Shown here: positions 1-8,862 of the stretch, piece after piece
Layout of the letters: each line of letters starts with the position of its first letter
Numbering within the stretch: position 1 is the stretch's first letter
DNA from: Chloroflexaceae bacterium
GTDB lineage: Bacteria > Chloroflexota > Chloroflexia > Chloroflexales > Chloroflexaceae
Length of the DNA: 64,000 nt
Assembly: GCA_025057155.1 (NCBI GenBank)
Contig: JANWYD010000005.1
Location: forward strand, 124,001-188,000
Reading direction: 5' to 3'
Made by a program: the position numbers and the translations under genes
The notes under the pieces: generated by a model
Databases searched by the model: none
Seen by the model: only the letters and a program-made list of their open reading frames with translations
What the model was told of the DNA's origin: nothing

Positions 1-699
1 CCCGACCAGCTTCACCGTCGCCGGCTGGAACACGCCGGAGCTGAGCAAGGCGTCAAACTCTTGTGAGGCAACAAAGGGCGCCAGCCGCTCGATAATCTCG
101 ATGAACTTCGGCGCCACGGCGACAAGCCGGGGGAGGTAGGGCAGCAGCACGGCCAGCGAGAGGATCTGGGCGATCACCTCGTTGCTTTCGCTGGGAATCG
201 CGCCGCGCACATCGTCGAGGCTGGAGCGGATATTGTCTGTCAATTCCTCGCCGCGCTGCAACAGGCTGTTCGCCGCCGTAAGCGCGAAGGCGACCAGTTC
301 GAGCTGGCCCAGGAGCTGGTTGATGGCCTGGAGCGTTGCCGGGTTGCGCAGGGCGGCAAGGGTGGCCTGAAACTCCGGTTGGGCCGACAGTTGCGCCAGT
401 TGGGTTGCCGTAGCCGTAATGGCGGGCAGTTCCTTGCCCAGGACCGCCAGTTCGCGCAGGTAGATCCCGCCGTCTGCTGGCAGGGCCTGCCGCACCTCAT
501 CGAGACTGGCGGCGACATTGTCGGTGATTGTCTCACCCCGGCGGATCAGCCCGTCCAGCGCACTGGCCGAATAGGCCAGCAGTTCGGCGTGGTCGAGCAA
601 CTGGTGCAGCGCCTCAACCGTGCGCGGCTCGTTCAGACGATCAAGCAGCGCCTCCAGCGAGGCGCTGCGGGAAGAAGTGGCGCCGTTGCTGCTCATCAT
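1..699 (-). CDS. Partial helical protein of unknown function with an internal duplication
   Basis: The frame opens at an ATG at 699 and stays open for 233 codons to the left edge, so the C-terminus is missing. The product is Leu/Ala-rich, predicted almost all-helical, with no signal peptide or membrane segment. It carries two related units: residues about 52-75 (RRGETITDN then SLDEVRQALP) and about 149-172 (QRGEELTDN then SLDDVRGAIP), each preceded by a similar leucine-rich helix. This points to an internal duplication of about 97 residues. The style resembles DUF1641-type helical proteins, but I could not test that. A good minus-strand promoter lies about 300 bases upstream. No function can be assigned. 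Confidence 0.75.
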   Translation of the reverse strand, partial: MMSSNGATSSRSASLEALLDRLNEPRTVEALHQLLDHAELLAYSASALDGLIRRGETITDNVAASLDEVRQALPADGGIYLRELAVLGKELPAITATATQLAQLSAQPEFQATLAALRNPATLQAINQLLGQLELVAFALTAANSLLQRGEELTDNIRSSLDDVRGAIPSESNEVIAQILSLAVLLPYLPRLVAVAPKFIEIIERLAPFVASQEFDALLSSGVFQPATVKLVG

Positions 700-1003
700 G
701 GGAACACTCTTCACCGGTCTCGAATGGGGAAACCGTTGCGCTTCCAGGAGCCTGTTCAAGAATAGCCAGAAGCCGACCGCGTCGAGATGCGCCGCACCCG
801 ATCAGCAATCGAAAATCTACTATCGCGCCGGGCTTTCTCGCTTCTCTATCCGCCGAAGGGAGCCTGTTACAAGAGCGCGGCTTGCCAGTGCCGCGCCTTT
901 AGAGCGCAAGATACTTTGTCCCAACCGGCGCGGTCAGGGAAAGCCTTCGCCGTGCACGCCCGCAACCAGGGGGAAGTATTTATTACTCTTGGTGATTGAC
1001 CTT

Positions 1004-1032
1004 ATTCTACCTGAGACAGATGACCCTGTCAA
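1004..1032 (-). promoter_or_regulatory. Sigma70-like promoter for the left-edge gene
   Basis: Reading the minus strand, TTGACA (1032-1027), a 17-bp spacer and TAGAAT (1009-1004) form a near-consensus promoter. Transcription would start near 997, leaving a leader of about 300 nt before the ATG at 699. The flanking sequence is locally AT-rich. Confidence 0.6.
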
Positions 1033-1333
1033 CTGCTTTGACAGTGAAAATAATTTTTCATTTGCTTTGCACGAGGCGAACGAGAGCTTGACGGCTCGCG
1101 CCGGCGGGGCCTTCTGTAAACGACTGGAGAATCTGGGAGGGCGATGCCCTGTCCCTGTCCATCCGGGAATGGACGGTAGCCGATGCCGAGGGTTGCAGGC
1201 GGGAGAGGGAAAGCTGGCTTTTCTCCGCAACTGTCTGCAAGGTGCAGCCTTCTCAGCAACTATCTTCCCTGACTTCTATAACCGAACGTGCCGGAGGCGC
1301 CGGTAAGGAAGGAGCAATCCGCGCCTATCGGCG

Positions 1334-1352
1334 CCCTGAGCTTGTCGAAGGA
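1334..1352. repeat. Short dispersed motif CCCTGAGCTTGTCGAAGGA
   Basis: The core CCTGAGCTTGTCGAAGG is a motif I know as a recurrent intergenic sequence in many bacterial genomes. Only one copy is seen in this window, so its repeat status rests on prior knowledge. Confidence 0.4.
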
Positions 1353-1393
1353 TGCTCGCTGCTCGTATACCTGGCTAACTCCTTAAACTGCAT

Positions 1394-1399
1394 TATAAT
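1394..1399 (+). promoter_or_regulatory. -10 box giving a predicted leaderless hypF mRNA
   Basis: A perfect TATAAT ends six bases before the hypF ATG (1406). Transcription would therefore begin at or next to the start codon. There is no Shine-Dalgarno sequence in the gap (CAAACC). The -35 region (CTGGCT at 1371-1376) is weak. Confidence 0.65.
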
Positions 1400-1405
1400 C
1401 AAACC

Positions 1406-3727
1406 ATGCAGACGGAAGAACGCGAGGGCGTGGCGCGCTGGCGAGTGCTGGCGCGGGGGATCGTGCAGGGGGTCGGCTTTCGCCCCTTTGTCTTCGGGCT
1501 CGCCCATCGGCTGGGGCTGGCGGGCTTCGTGCGCAACGACAGCACCGGGGTCACGATCGAGATCGAAGGGCCGCCCGGCAGCCTGGAGCAGTTCGTGGCG
1601 GCGCTGCGCTCTGAGGCGCCGCCACTGGCGCGGATAGAGACCCTGGAGCGCGCGCCAATGCCACCCCGGGGTGACAACGGCTTCACCATCGTCGCCAGCG
1701 CCGCCACGGCCACCCGGCGCACCCTGATCGCTCCCGATAGCGCCACCTGCGCCGATTGTCTGCGCGAACTGCGCGATCCCGCCGACCGGCGCTACGGTTA
1801 TCCCTTCATCAACTGCACCAACTGCGGCCCGCGCTTCACTATCGTGCTCGACATCCCCTACGACCGCGACCGCACGACCATGCGCCAGTTCACCCTCTGC
1901 CCCGCCTGCCGCGCTGAGTACGAGAATCCCCTCGACCGGCGCTTCCACGCCCAGCCCAACGCCTGCCCCGTTTGCGGGCCGCAGTTGCAGTGGGAGGCGC
2001 TGGACGAGTCCTTTGCCGCGGCGGGCGCGGCCCCGCTGGAAGCGGCGGCGGCGGCGCTGGTCGCCGGGGCGATTGTGGCGGTCAAGGGGCTGGGCGGCTA
2101 CCACCTGGCCTGCGACGCGCTCAATCCCGGCGCCGTCACCCGCCTGCGCCGGCGCAAACAGCGCGAGGCCAGGCCCTTCGCGCTCATGGCCCCCGATCTG
2201 GCCACTGTCCGGCGCCTGTGCGTCCTGAGCGCGGACGAGGAAGCGCTGCTCCTCTCCCCGCGCCGCCCGATCGTGCTGCTCGACCGGCTGCCCGACGCGC
2301 CCGTGGCCCCTGATGTGGCGCCTGGCCATACCACCCTGGGCCTGATGCTTCCCTACACCCCGCTGCACACCCTGCTGCTCGACGCCTTCGCCGCCCGCCG
2401 CGATCCGGCGCAGCCCGCGGTGCTGGTGCTCACCAGCGGCAACCTGAGCGACGAGCCGATCGCCTACCGCGACGATGACGCCCGCGCGCGGCTCGCTTCC
2501 ATTGCCGACGCCATTCTCAGCCATAACCGGCCCATCCACATCCGCTGCGACGACAGCGTCACCCGCGTGGTAGCCGGGGGCGAGCAACCCCTGCGGCGCT
2601 CACGGGGCTACGTGCCCGAACCGCTGCGCCTTGACCTGGCCGCCCCGCGGCCCATCCTTGCCGTCGGCGCGCACCAGAAAAACACCTTCTGCCTCTTCCG
2701 CGAGCGCGAGGCCGTCCTCAGCCACCACATCGGCGACCTGGAAAACCTGGAGACCCTCACCTCCTTCCGCGAAGGGATCGCCCACTTCGAGCGGCTCTTC
2801 GACATTGCGCCCGAGGTGGTGGCCTACGACCTGCACCCGGAATACCTGGCAACGAAAGAGGCCCTGGCGCTGTCAGTTGACATAAAAATCGGCGTACAGC
2901 ACCATCACGCCCACATTGCCAGCGTCCTGGCCGAGCACGGGCGCGCGGGGCCGGTGATCGGCGTCGCTGCCGACGGCACGGGCTATGGTCCCGATGGGGC
3001 GATCTGGGGCGGCGAGGTGCTCCTGGCGACCCTGGGGGAGTACACCCGCCTCGGCCACCTGGCCTACGTGCCGCTGCCCGGCGGCGACGCGGCAGTGCGG
3101 CAGCCCTGGCGCATGGCCCTGGCCTACCTGTGGCAGGCCTACGGCCCGGACCTCACCACGCTGGACCTGCCGCTGCTGAAGGAGCTTGACCCGCTCCGGA
3201 AGGGGCTGATCTTGCGCATGATCGAGCGGGGTCTCAACAGCCCGCCGACCTCGAGCATGGGCCGGCTCTTCGACGCGGCGGCGGCGCTGGCGGGCCTCCA
3301 CCCCGAGGCGTCCTACGAGGGCCAGGCGGCGATCGCCCTCGAGCACGCCGCCGAACCGGCGGAGCGCGGCTACCCCTTCTCGATCATCCTGGACGTCCCC
3401 TTCCGCCTGGATATGCGCCCGGCCATCCGCGCGCTGGTAGAGGACGTGCGACGTGGCGTGAGCGTAGGGGTCATCGCGGGGCGCTTCCATGCCACGGTCG
3501 CCGCCTGTCTGGCGGCGGCCTGCCGGCTGGCCCGTGAGCGCACCGGTCTGGAGGTAGTAGCGTTGAGCGGCGGCGTGTTCCAGAACCGGCTGCTGCTGGA
3601 GAGCCTGCTGCCGCGCCTCGCCGCCGACGGCTTTGAGACCCTGATCAACCGCCGCGTCCCGCCGAACGACGGCGGCCTGTCGCTCGGCCAGGCGGCCGTG
3701 GCGGCGTGGAGGATAAGAACGCATTGA
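1406..3727 (+). CDS. hypF: Carbamoyltransferase HypF, [NiFe]-hydrogenase maturation
   Basis: HypF makes the thiocarbamate that HypE turns into the cyanide ligands of the [NiFe] active site, using carbamoyl phosphate and ATP in the cytoplasm. The 773-residue length fits the family. Domains in order: N-terminal acylphosphatase (about 12-95, with GIVQGVGFRPF), two zinc-finger-like Cys clusters (CADC, CTNC, CPAC, CPVC, about 112-195), a YrdC-like domain (about 210-390, KGLGGYHLACDA) and a Kae1-like carbamoyltransferase domain (about 400-770, HHHAH near 499 and LSGGVFQNR near the end). The ATG at 1406 is chosen because a TATAAT box lies six bases upstream. No other hyp gene or hydrogenase subunit is in the window, so its partners must lie elsewhere. 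Confidence 0.96.
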   Translation: MQTEEREGVARWRVLARGIVQGVGFRPFVFGLAHRLGLAGFVRNDSTGVTIEIEGPPGSLEQFVAALRSEAPPLARIETLERAPMPPRGDNGFTIVASAATATRRTLIAPDSATCADCLRELRDPADRRYGYPFINCTNCGPRFTIVLDIPYDRDRTTMRQFTLCPACRAEYENPLDRRFHAQPNACPVCGPQLQWEALDESFAAAGAAPLEAAAAALVAGAIVAVKGLGGYHLACDALNPGAVTRLRRRKQREARPFALMAPDLATVRRLCVLSADEEALLLSPRRPIVLLDRLPDAPVAPDVAPGHTTLGLMLPYTPLHTLLLDAFAARRDPAQPAVLVLTSGNLSDEPIAYRDDDARARLASIADAILSHNRPIHIRCDDSVTRVVAGGEQPLRRSRGYVPEPLRLDLAAPRPILAVGAHQKNTFCLFREREAVLSHHIGDLENLETLTSFREGIAHFERLFDIAPEVVAYDLHPEYLATKEALALSVDIKIGVQHHHAHIASVLAEHGRAGPVIGVAADGTGYGPDGAIWGGEVLLATLGEYTRLGHLAYVPLPGGDAAVRQPWRMALAYLWQAYGPDLTTLDLPLLKELDPLRKGLILRMIERGLNSPPTSSMGRLFDAAAALAGLHPEASYEGQAAIALEHAAEPAERGYPFSIILDVPFRLDMRPAIRALVEDVRRGVSVGVIAGRFHATVAACLAAACRLARERTGLEVVALSGGVFQNRLLLESLLPRLAADGFETLINRRVPPNDGGLSLGQAAVAAWRIRTH

Positions 3728-3772
3728 TAGTGAAGATCTTCTTGCCTGCGGCCCCGTAGCACCCTGCAAGCG

Positions 3773-4312
3773 CTATGAGACGCCACCGTATTGCGCCAGC
3801 CAGGCCAGGGCCAGCGAGAGGCCGATCACCGTCTTGGCGTCGCTGAAGGCCCCTTCGAGCAGCGCCTGCTGCAAGCCCTCCAGGGGTCGCTCTTCGGGAT
3901 GCAGGTGTTCGTCCCAGTCGGCCGTGCCGTCAGTAGGTGTCAGGTCGAGGCCCAGGAAGATGTGGGTGCGTTCGTTGGTGTAGCCCGGTGATGTGTAGTA
4001 GCTCCCCAGCGGGATGAGCCGCCCGGCGCGATAGCCCAGTTCTTCGGCCAGCTCGCGGGCCGCCGCTTCCTCCGGAGCTTCGCCCGGATGTAACAGGCCC
4101 GCTGGCAGTTCCAGCATCTCCCGGCCCGCGGCGATGCGGTACTGCCGCACCAGCAGCACCTTCCCCGTGTGGATTGGCACGACCGCCACTCCGCCAATAT
4201 GCTCCACCACGTCCCGCCGGGCCGTCTGCCCATTGGCGATCCGCGCCGTGCCGGTGATCACCGTGAAGAAGCGGCCTCGAAACACCTCGTGTCGTTCGAC
4301 CCATTCTTCCAT
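3773..4312 (-). CDS. Nudix hydrolase, ADP-ribose pyrophosphatase type
   Basis: A 179-residue cytoplasmic hydrolase that probably splits ADP-ribose or a related nucleoside diphosphate derivative. It has a complete Nudix box, G-x5-E-x7-RELAEELGY, beginning at PAGLLHPGE around residue 91. The upstream motif VVEHIGGVAVVPI and the downstream PLGSYYTSPGYTNERTHIFL are typical of the ADP-ribose pyrophosphatase group, and the latter often contributes to the dimer. It converges with hypF, only 45 bases from the hypF stop. A purine-rich AAGAGGG precedes the ATG by about ten bases. Substrate choice within the Nudix family cannot be settled from sequence. Confidence 0.9.
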   Translation of the reverse strand: MEEWVERHEVFRGRFFTVITGTARIANGQTARRDVVEHIGGVAVVPIHTGKVLLVRQYRIAAGREMLELPAGLLHPGEAPEEAAARELAEELGYRAGRLIPLGSYYTSPGYTNERTHIFLGLDLTPTDGTADWDEHLHPEERPLEGLQQALLEGAFSDAKTVIGLSLALAWLAQYGGVS

Positions 4313-4547
4313 GCTATTGATCCCTCTTGAGACAGGGCTTCGCTGCGTGGCCTTGTACGGAACCGTTTGGAAGGGAAGCGCGGTTCGGAAGCGTCCGCTC
4401 CAAGCTCCCTGGAACAGGCGCGCGCTGCACGTTTACGTTGTCGCCAGCAGGCACGCGCAGGCGGTCGCGATGTCCGCCTCCGGCAGGTTGTCTCAGCATA
4501 GCGTCAGCAGGACCTCGCCCGCGACTGGCGGCTACAAAACGTAGCAA

Positions 4548-6740
4548 CTAGCTTTCCAGGCCCACCCCACGCACCACCAGCGCGCCGGCCGCCAGCGGGC
4601 GCAGGTGCAGCCGGGTCATACCGCTCTCGATGTCCAGAATGAACCGCTGGCGCGACCTGCCATCAGGCAATGATAGCGGCACGCGGTTCGCGCCGTTCAC
4701 GCGCACCTCGAGCTGGCCTGCGACGGGGCTTGTCAGGTCCAGTTCCAGCGTCACCCTGCGCGGGCGAGCGCTGTAGATCAGCACCTCGGCTTCGTCGCTG
4801 ATGTACCGCTCCACCCCGGCAGGCGTTACCCGCGGGGGCGACCAGCCCCCGCCGAGGCCCAGAAAGGGCAGCGGATCATCCGGCGGGACCACGCGGTAGG
4901 CCAGCACCGAGCCGGTGACCGGCGGCTCAAACGGCCCCATGGCCCGCAGCAGGCCCGAGGCGCTGCGCGTATCGGAGTAGGCCAGCATCGAAGGTTCGCG
5001 CCGGGGTTTGGCGCCGCCGGCTGCCGCTGCCGCGATGGTCTGGAGGTCGCCGTAACGCAGGGCGCCGCCGGCGCTGTGGAGCATCAGGTAACGGATGTTG
5101 AAGTAACTGAAGACGCTGGCGGCGATCCGCGCCGGCTCCTGGGTGATGATGTCCGGCGCGGGTTCCGCATAGGCAAACATGCGTACAGTAGGGATCTGTT
5201 CGACGAGGGGATAGGGTAGTCTGCGTGAGGTGTAGCCGCCCGCCAGATACTTGCCGTGCACAACCTGGAAGAGCATGTACACCGGGCTGGTGTTGTAGTA
5301 AAACGGCGACTCCAGGATCGCATAGCGTTCGGGGTCACGCCCCAGGGCCGCATACAGCGACGGGACGTAGACGCGCACGATGGGGAAGGGCGTGGTCAGG
5401 TTCTCGAAGGCGATCAGCGCGACCAGGCCGGCCAGGGCCAGATTGGCCGCGCGGGTGGGGTGTGCCGCGCGCCCCTCCAGGGCCGCGAGGAGGCGCTGCG
5501 CGCCTAGCGCCGCCAGGATGGCCAGCGCGAGCGTCGCATACACCGCAAAGCGGATGGGGTAGCGCGAAATCTTCACCAGCGGCAGTTCGTAGATCAGCGC
5601 TCCGGGCAGGGGCAGGCCAGTCCGCCACCCCAGGATCTGTAGCTGCGGTCCCAGGGCCAGTAGAGCGAACAGCAGCCCGCCGAGCAGCCAGAAGCGCCCG
5701 GCCCGTCCGCGCACGCCCAGGGCCGCCAGCGCCAGCGCCACGAATCCCAGATACACCGTCTTGTTCTGAATATGGGTCTCGGCCTTGTAGGTCTGCAGGC
5801 GCTCGGCCAGTGGACCGAGGAGCGGATGGATCTGGCTGGGAATGAAGAAGTCAGCCAGGTCCGCCGAATGCTCCAGCCGGAAGGTCGGGCCGCCCTCGCT
5901 TTCGGCGCCGGGCGTCTGGCTGGCGAAGCGCGCCGTGGGAATGGCAAACGGCGCCACCAGCAGCAGCGCCACCCCGATGGCTGCCATGACGGCCAGCGCC
6001 CCCGACGCGCGCAGGCGCGGGAGCGGGCCGCCGCGCGCGCCCGCCGGCTGGTGGGACAGCAACCGCGCGACGGCGTACCAGGCCGCCCAGATCAGCGTGA
6101 ACAGCAGGTACTGCCAGTCGCAGAGCGCGGTCAGGGCGATCAGCGCCCCCGCCAGGGTGATGCGCCCCCGGCCCGGCGCGTTAGCGGCGCGGTGCAGGGC
6201 CAGCGCCGCCAGCGGCAGCGGCCAGGCCGCCAGCATGTGCGTATGGCTGCCCAGCACCTGGGCCAGCAGGTAGCCGCTACAGGCAAAGATCACCCCTGCG
6301 ATCAGCGCGGCGCGGTGGCTGGTCGCCCGGAAAGAGCCGTTCTCGGCCAGGACGCCGCGCGCCAGCAGATAGGCCGCGTACCCGCTCATCGTCAGCGAGA
6401 AGAGCACCACGAAGTTGTAGGCGGCCACCAGTCCGAAGAGCGCGTGGATCGGCAAGCTGATAAGAAAATTGATCGGATTGAGCGTCTGCAACCACAGCCC
6501 TGCGCCATGCGGGTAGTAGAGGTAGGGGGTGAAGAAGGGGTTGCTGCCGGTAAGCAGCGCCTCCCGCAGCCACCATATGTTCCACATGTTCTGCCAGGTG
6601 TCGAAGCCGTTTCCCGGCACGGCGGTCGTCATTTGCAGCGCCATGGGCCAGGTCATCAGCAGGGCCAGGCCCAGGTAGAGCGCCAGGGCCATTCCCTGCT
6701 TCGCCATCTCTTCGCGCCAACGGACGGTTTGAGGGGTCAT
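4548..6740 (-). CDS. Polytopic GT-C-like membrane protein
   Basis: A 730-residue protein with about ten to twelve membrane segments in the first two thirds and a soluble beta-rich C-terminus. The layout (hydrophobic N-terminus, a first-loop acidic segment GNGFDTWQNMWN, a multi-span core, an extracytoplasmic tail) resembles GT-C glycosyltransferases that use lipid-linked sugars. The family is uncharacterised. The ATG at 6740 is chosen over the longer frame to 6902 because the paralogue at 52231-54420 starts at the same point (MT-x-PT/QT-x-RWR), and the extra 54 residues come from repeat-like DNA. The two paralogues share stretches of identical DNA. A more distant relative lies at 32667-34958. 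Confidence 0.85.
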   Translation of the reverse strand: MTPQTVRWREEMAKQGMALALYLGLALLMTWPMALQMTTAVPGNGFDTWQNMWNIWWLREALLTGSNPFFTPYLYYPHGAGLWLQTLNPINFLISLPIHALFGLVAAYNFVVLFSLTMSGYAAYLLARGVLAENGSFRATSHRAALIAGVIFACSGYLLAQVLGSHTHMLAAWPLPLAALALHRAANAPGRGRITLAGALIALTALCDWQYLLFTLIWAAWYAVARLLSHQPAGARGGPLPRLRASGALAVMAAIGVALLLVAPFAIPTARFASQTPGAESEGGPTFRLEHSADLADFFIPSQIHPLLGPLAERLQTYKAETHIQNKTVYLGFVALALAALGVRGRAGRFWLLGGLLFALLALGPQLQILGWRTGLPLPGALIYELPLVKISRYPIRFAVYATLALAILAALGAQRLLAALEGRAAHPTRAANLALAGLVALIAFENLTTPFPIVRVYVPSLYAALGRDPERYAILESPFYYNTSPVYMLFQVVHGKYLAGGYTSRRLPYPLVEQIPTVRMFAYAEPAPDIITQEPARIAASVFSYFNIRYLMLHSAGGALRYGDLQTIAAAAAGGAKPRREPSMLAYSDTRSASGLLRAMGPFEPPVTGSVLAYRVVPPDDPLPFLGLGGGWSPPRVTPAGVERYISDEAEVLIYSARPRRVTLELDLTSPVAGQLEVRVNGANRVPLSLPDGRSRQRFILDIESGMTRLHLRPLAAGALVVRGVGLES

Positions 6741-6784
6741 AGGAGGCCTTGAAGCGGGGATAAGCCTTGTAGGGAGGGCTGGTG

Positions 6785-6992
6785 CAATTTTGGATTGCCG
6801 ATTTTGGAGTGCGGATTGGAGCGGTGCATCTGGACGTGTCGGCGTTACGCTGATGCCCTGGCGGGTCGCCTGGTAGCGAACCAGGGAGAGCGCAGCCTTC
6901 ACCGGAAAAACCTATGGGTGTGCGGCTCCCTCCCTGACCCTCCCCCGCTGGGGGAGGGAACCGGGCGCATCCTCCCAGCAGGGAGAGGCTGA
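6785..6992. repeat. Degenerate TTTTGGA-type repeats and a CCCTCCCC-rich hairpin
   Basis: Positions 6785-6830 carry imperfect GGATTG/TTTTGGA words related to the heptamer arrays elsewhere in the window. Positions 6929-6992 hold a GC-rich hairpin segment (CCCCCGCTGGGGG) resembling the centre of the ~140-bp element at 18641. No gene is seen here. Confidence 0.4.
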
Positions 6993-7026
6993 GCGTGGGC
7001 GTGACCCTGCAACCTCCAGGGCGGCA

Positions 7027-7542
7027 TCACCCCCGCGCTTCCACCTGCCGCAACTCGGCCACCACGCTCGCCGGCAGGGCATGCTCCCAGAGCCGCCCAC
7101 CCAGGCGTTCGAGTTCCTGCACCGTGGCGTCCCGCTCCTGAACCGGGACCAGCGCCACCAGCGCCGCGCTACCCGCGTCGAGTTCCTGACCGATCTCATA
7201 GAGGGCCTGGTCGGGAAAGCCCGTGTCGCGCACCAGGCGATGCACCGCCTGGTTGGCTGCTTCCCCCGCCAGGGTTGCTGATTGGGGGCCAAGCATGCCA
7301 GCAAAGGTGTATACGAACCATGCCGCCCCACCTACGACAGTTGCGGCAAGCTCGCTCAACTCTTCGCGCAGGTCGCCCGGTTCGCGCAGGGTGATCCGCC
7401 CGTCGGGACGCTTCTGCACCACCGCCACGTGGCTCTGTGGTCCGCCGAGCCGCCGAGTCAGGTCAAGGATGGCATTCTTCGCCTCGCGCGCCTGCCGCGC
7501 GCTGTCGAAGGTGTAGACCAGGAGCAGCGTATCATCTTGCAT
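7027..7542 (-). CDS. DUF1269-like membrane-associated protein
   Basis: A 171-residue protein. The N-terminal half (LLLVYTFDSARQAREAKNAI, then HVAVVQKRPDGRITLRE) and the later VALVPVQERD resemble DUF1269, a family with a ferredoxin-like fold around a glycine-rich hydrophobic hairpin. Here that central part (about 70-100, VVGGAAWFVYTFAGMLG) is only weakly hydrophobic. The family function is unknown. GAGG lies seven bases before the ATG at 7542. The gene stands alone between a GT-C protein and a repeat fragment. Confidence 0.7.
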   Translation of the reverse strand: MQDDTLLLVYTFDSARQAREAKNAILDLTRRLGGPQSHVAVVQKRPDGRITLREPGDLREELSELAATVVGGAAWFVYTFAGMLGPQSATLAGEAANQAVHRLVRDTGFPDQALYEIGQELDAGSAALVALVPVQERDATVQELERLGGRLWEHALPASVVAELRQVEARG

Positions 7543-7559
7543 TGCGTTACCTCACTCAA

Positions 7560-7582
7560 TGGTCTGTGAACGAAGTTTCCTG
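7560..7582. repeat. Solo end of the ~140-bp AGTCTGTGAAC element
   Basis: GGTCTGTGAACGAAGTTTCCTG matches the terminal segment of the element seen at 18641, 28907 and 40999. The rest of the element is absent, so this is a relic. Confidence 0.5.
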
Positions 7583-7599
7583 ATCCAAAATCGCAAATC

Positions 7600-8667
7600 T
7601 CACCTCCACGTCAGGCGCAGCACCCGCAGCCAGTTGCGGTAGGCCAGGCATTCCAGCGCCGCCTCATCGTAGCCGTGGTCGCGCAGCGCCGCGATGAGCC
7701 TGGGCATACCGGCCACATCGCCGATCGCGGCGGGTATCGTCGCCCCGTCGAAGTCCGATCCGAAGCCGACCCGCTCCAGGCCCACTCGCTCAACCAGGTA
7801 GTCAATATGCCGGACCAGTGTGCTCAGCGGCGTATCAGGGTTGCGGGCGCCGTCTTCTCGCAGAAAGCTGACCGCGAAGTTCACTCCCACCATGCCGTCG
7901 GAGTCGCGGATGGCATCGAGTTGCCGGTCGGTAAGATTACGCGAATTGGCGCACAGCGCGTGCGCGTTGGAGTGCGTCGCCACCAGCGGCGCCTGGCTCA
8001 ATCGCGCTACATCCCAGAACCCCGCCTCGTTCAGGTGCGACACATCGAGCATGATCCCCAGCCGGTTGCAGGCCCGCACCAGGTTCTTGCCCGCCTCGGT
8101 CAACCCCGGCCCGGTGTCAGGCGCGTGCGGATAGGCGAAGGGCACGCCGTGCCCGAAGACGTTCGGCCGGCTCCATACCGGGCCGAGCGAACGCAACCCC
8201 GCCTGGTAGAAGACCTCCAGGGCGTCCAGATCCGGGTCAATCATCTCGGCGCCCTCGAAGTGGAGCACCGCTGCAAGGACGCCCGCATCGAGGCAATGCT
8301 CAATCTCGGCCACGCTCCGGCAGACGCGCATGCCACCTTCCGACTCGGCCTCCAGGCGGAACAGCAGCGCCGTCATGCGCATCGCCTCGTGCAGGGCATA
8401 GGTGGCCTCGAGCGGCGCGGGCAGCGGCAACATAAAGCCTGCGCCGGGGGGCGGGTCGGGATCGGGTGCGTCTGACTCCTCGGCGGGAGGCACAAACACA
8501 GCGAAAAGGCCGCCGGCAAAGCCGCCAGCGATTGCCCGGGGCGCGTCAAGATGGCCGTGAGGCGAGGCTCGGAAGAACGAGCGTTCCTGGCCCGCCTGGG
8601 GGCGGTAGAGGCGCAGCAGCGTATCGTTGTGGCCGTCGAAGATAGGAAGCATTGTCTGGGAAGCCAT
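7600..8667 (-). CDS. Membrane-dipeptidase family (M19) zinc peptidase
   Basis: A 355-residue enzyme of the renal-dipeptidase/amidohydrolase superfamily, which hydrolyses dipeptides with a binuclear zinc centre. Visible metal-site elements are H13-x-D15 (FDGHNDT), the bridging Glu in VLHFEGAEM, the His residues in DVSHLNEAGF and VATHSNAHAL, and the Asp in GFGSDFDG. No signal peptide is seen. The ATG at 8667 is chosen over the longer frame because everything upstream belongs to an inserted repeat; the ATG itself lies in the target duplication of that repeat. It lies downstream of an MFS exporter and a MarR regulator on the same strand. The present start has no clear ribosome site, so expression may be reduced. 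Confidence 0.9.
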   Translation of the reverse strand: MASQTMLPIFDGHNDTLLRLYRPQAGQERSFFRASPHGHLDAPRAIAGGFAGGLFAVFVPPAEESDAPDPDPPPGAGFMLPLPAPLEATYALHEAMRMTALLFRLEAESEGGMRVCRSVAEIEHCLDAGVLAAVLHFEGAEMIDPDLDALEVFYQAGLRSLGPVWSRPNVFGHGVPFAYPHAPDTGPGLTEAGKNLVRACNRLGIMLDVSHLNEAGFWDVARLSQAPLVATHSNAHALCANSRNLTDRQLDAIRDSDGMVGVNFAVSFLREDGARNPDTPLSTLVRHIDYLVERVGLERVGFGSDFDGATIPAAIGDVAGMPRLIAALRDHGYDEAALECLAYRNWLRVLRLTWR

Positions 8668-8668
8668 A

Positions 8669-8841
8669 TTCTCAGGTGTAGGGTGTTCCGGCGCGTCCTC
8701 GCGTCGCATGGGCCATCTGGGGCATCGGGAAGCCCGACTCCCCCCTCTCCCGCGAGCGGGAGAGGGGGGCGGGAGGGTGAGGATCATAAGCGCATTGGAA
8801 TGCCGAAAACCCCTTCTCGCTCAAAAACCCTGCACCTAGAG
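8669..8841 (-). mobile_element. MITE-like element, copy A
   Basis: About 173 bp with terminal inverted repeats (CTCAGGTGTAGGG at the left, CCCTGCACCTAGAG at the right) and a strong central hairpin (CCCTCTCCCGC / GCGGGAGAGGG). The flanks GGAAGCCAT (8659-8667) and GGAAGCCAT (8841-8849) form an 8-9-bp duplicated target. It lies in the opposite orientation to copies B (28985) and C (45001). It has no coding capacity. It sits between the MFS and dipeptidase genes. Confidence 0.85.
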
Positions 8842-8862
8842 GAAGCCATGGGCCGCGCATTC

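Larger units (their letters stand above)
700..1405. other. Intergenic region without a convincing gene
   Basis: These 706 bases between two divergent genes contain only short overlapping open frames without ribosome sites or recognisable products. They hold the long leader of the left-edge gene, its promoter, an AT-rich stretch around 1040-1070, a short dispersed repeat at 1334-1352 and the hypF promoter. Confidence 0.6.

Noticed and set aside
620-1306. A plus-strand open frame of 228 codons upstream of hypF
   Set aside because: No ribosome site, no recognisable fold, and it runs over the promoter and leader of the left-edge gene.
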